Origin: Rickettsiales bacterium | Lineage (GTDB): Bacteria > Pseudomonadota > Alphaproteobacteria > Rickettsiales > UBA1997 | Direction of reading: 5' to 3' | Assembly: GCA_947441875.1 (NCBI GenBank) | Contig: CANEUR010000066.1 | Coordinates: forward strand, 1 to 6,100 | DNA length: 6,100 nucleotides | The notes under the pieces: model-generated | Seen by the model: only the letters and a program-made list of their open reading frames with translations | The model's database searches: none | Told to the model about the DNA's origin: nothing | Position numbers and translations under genes: made by a program | Shown: positions 5,844 to 6,100 of the stretch, piece by piece | How the letters are laid out: every line of letters begins with the position of its first letter | Numbering within the stretch: position 1 is the stretch's first letter

Positions 5844-6100
5844 TTAATGAGATTGCCATTTAATTGAGTTAAGATCGATACCTTTTTGAATCATATCCCA
5901 AAGAGGGCTCATGTTTCGAAGTTTTTGCACCTTGCTAGTAATGAGATTAATAGCAAAATCTATTTCTTCTTCAGTGGTGAATCTACCCAAGCCAAATCTG
6001 ATAGAAGTGTGAGCTAAATCTGCCCCAACTCCTAGTGCATAAAGCACATAAGAAGGCTCAAGCGATGCCGAAGTGCAGGCAGAACCAGAAGACACGGCCA
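5844..6100 (-). CDS. iscS: Cysteine desulfurase IscS, C-terminal part only
   Basis: IscS is the PLP-dependent enzyme that converts L-cysteine to alanine and passes the persulfide sulfur to IscU. Only the last 84 complete residues are in the window; the gene enters from the right edge. The mobile loop AVSSGSACTSASLEPSYVL is present, and its Cys (codon 6077-6075) corresponds to the catalytic Cys328 of E. coli IscS. Next come IRFGLGRFTTEEEIDFAI and SPLWDM, and the C-terminus DLNSIKWQSH aligns with E. coli DLNSIEWAHH, the tail that contacts IscU. A GTG codon at 6095 lies inside the conserved loop and is not a start. The PLP lysine and most of the enzyme are outside. It is the first visible gene of the isc operon; whether iscR precedes it cannot be seen. 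Confidence 0.97.
   Translation of the reverse strand, partial: AVSSGSACTSASLEPSYVLYALGVGADLAHTSIRFGLGRFTTEEEIDFAINLITSKVQKLRNMSPLWDMIQKGIDLNSIKWQSH

Noticed and set aside
5827..5859. Upstream in-frame ATG at 5859 for IscU
   Set aside because: It would add 11 residues unlike any IscU start and overlap iscS by 16 nt. The ATG at 5826 gives the standard N-terminus and length.
6093..6095. GTG as a start for a short 83-residue protein at the right edge
   Set aside because: The reading frame continues past it to the edge, and the codon is the Val of the conserved AVSSGSAC loop of IscS. The gene is simply cut by the window.
1..6100. Mobile elements, CRISPR arrays, tRNA or rRNA genes, toxin-antitoxin or defence systems
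   Set aside because: Intergenic space is small and fully inspected; no direct repeats with spacers, transposase motifs, tRNA cloverleaf signatures or unexplained coding stretches were seen.

Overview
The window is A+T-rich and gene-dense, and it codes for conserved housekeeping proteins. The proteins look alphaproteobacterial. FtsH matches the alphaproteobacterial form closely around the AAA and HExxH regions. IscS, IscU, IscA, HscB and HscA are the bacterial/mitochondrial ISC type. The A+T bias, short intergenic gaps and protein details fit Rickettsiales or a similar host-associated alphaproteobacterium; this placement is inferred from recalled family sequences, not from a search. UGA is a stop: hscB and iscA both end at TGA exactly where the families should end, so the standard bacterial code applies.

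Layout from left to right: (1) 1-1597, minus strand: ftsH, the membrane AAA+ zinc protease, complete at its N-terminus and cut by the left edge. (2) 1598-1693: a short divergent spacer with a good promoter for ftsH and a weaker candidate for the gene opposite. (3) 1694-2272, plus: 5-formyltetrahydrofolate cyclo-ligase. (4) 2273-2428: a leader with an imperfect A/T-rich palindrome and an extended -10 promoter candidate. (5) 2429-2701, plus: an HU-type DNA-binding protein. (6) 2702-2801: a convergent junction with two hairpins. (7) 2802-6100, minus: the iron-sulfur cluster operon, read iscS (C-terminal part only), iscU, iscA, hscB, hscA.

The isc genes form one assembly line. IscS takes sulfur from cysteine, IscU is the scaffold, HscB and HscA recognise the LPPVK loop of IscU and drive cluster release, and IscA is an A-type carrier. 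Gaps within the operon are 17 and 6 nt, followed by two ATGA overlaps, so iscA-hscB-hscA are probably translationally coupled. The ferredoxin gene that often follows hscA is absent here; a convergent hup gene occupies that side. Almost none of the starts has a recognisable Shine-Dalgarno sequence.

No mobile element, CRISPR array, tRNA or rRNA was found, and nothing points to a novel system. The points worth a second look are modest: the missing fdx, a P-to-S change in the FtsH P-loop, overlapping divergent promoters, paired hairpins at the convergent junction, and the lack of Shine-Dalgarno sites.
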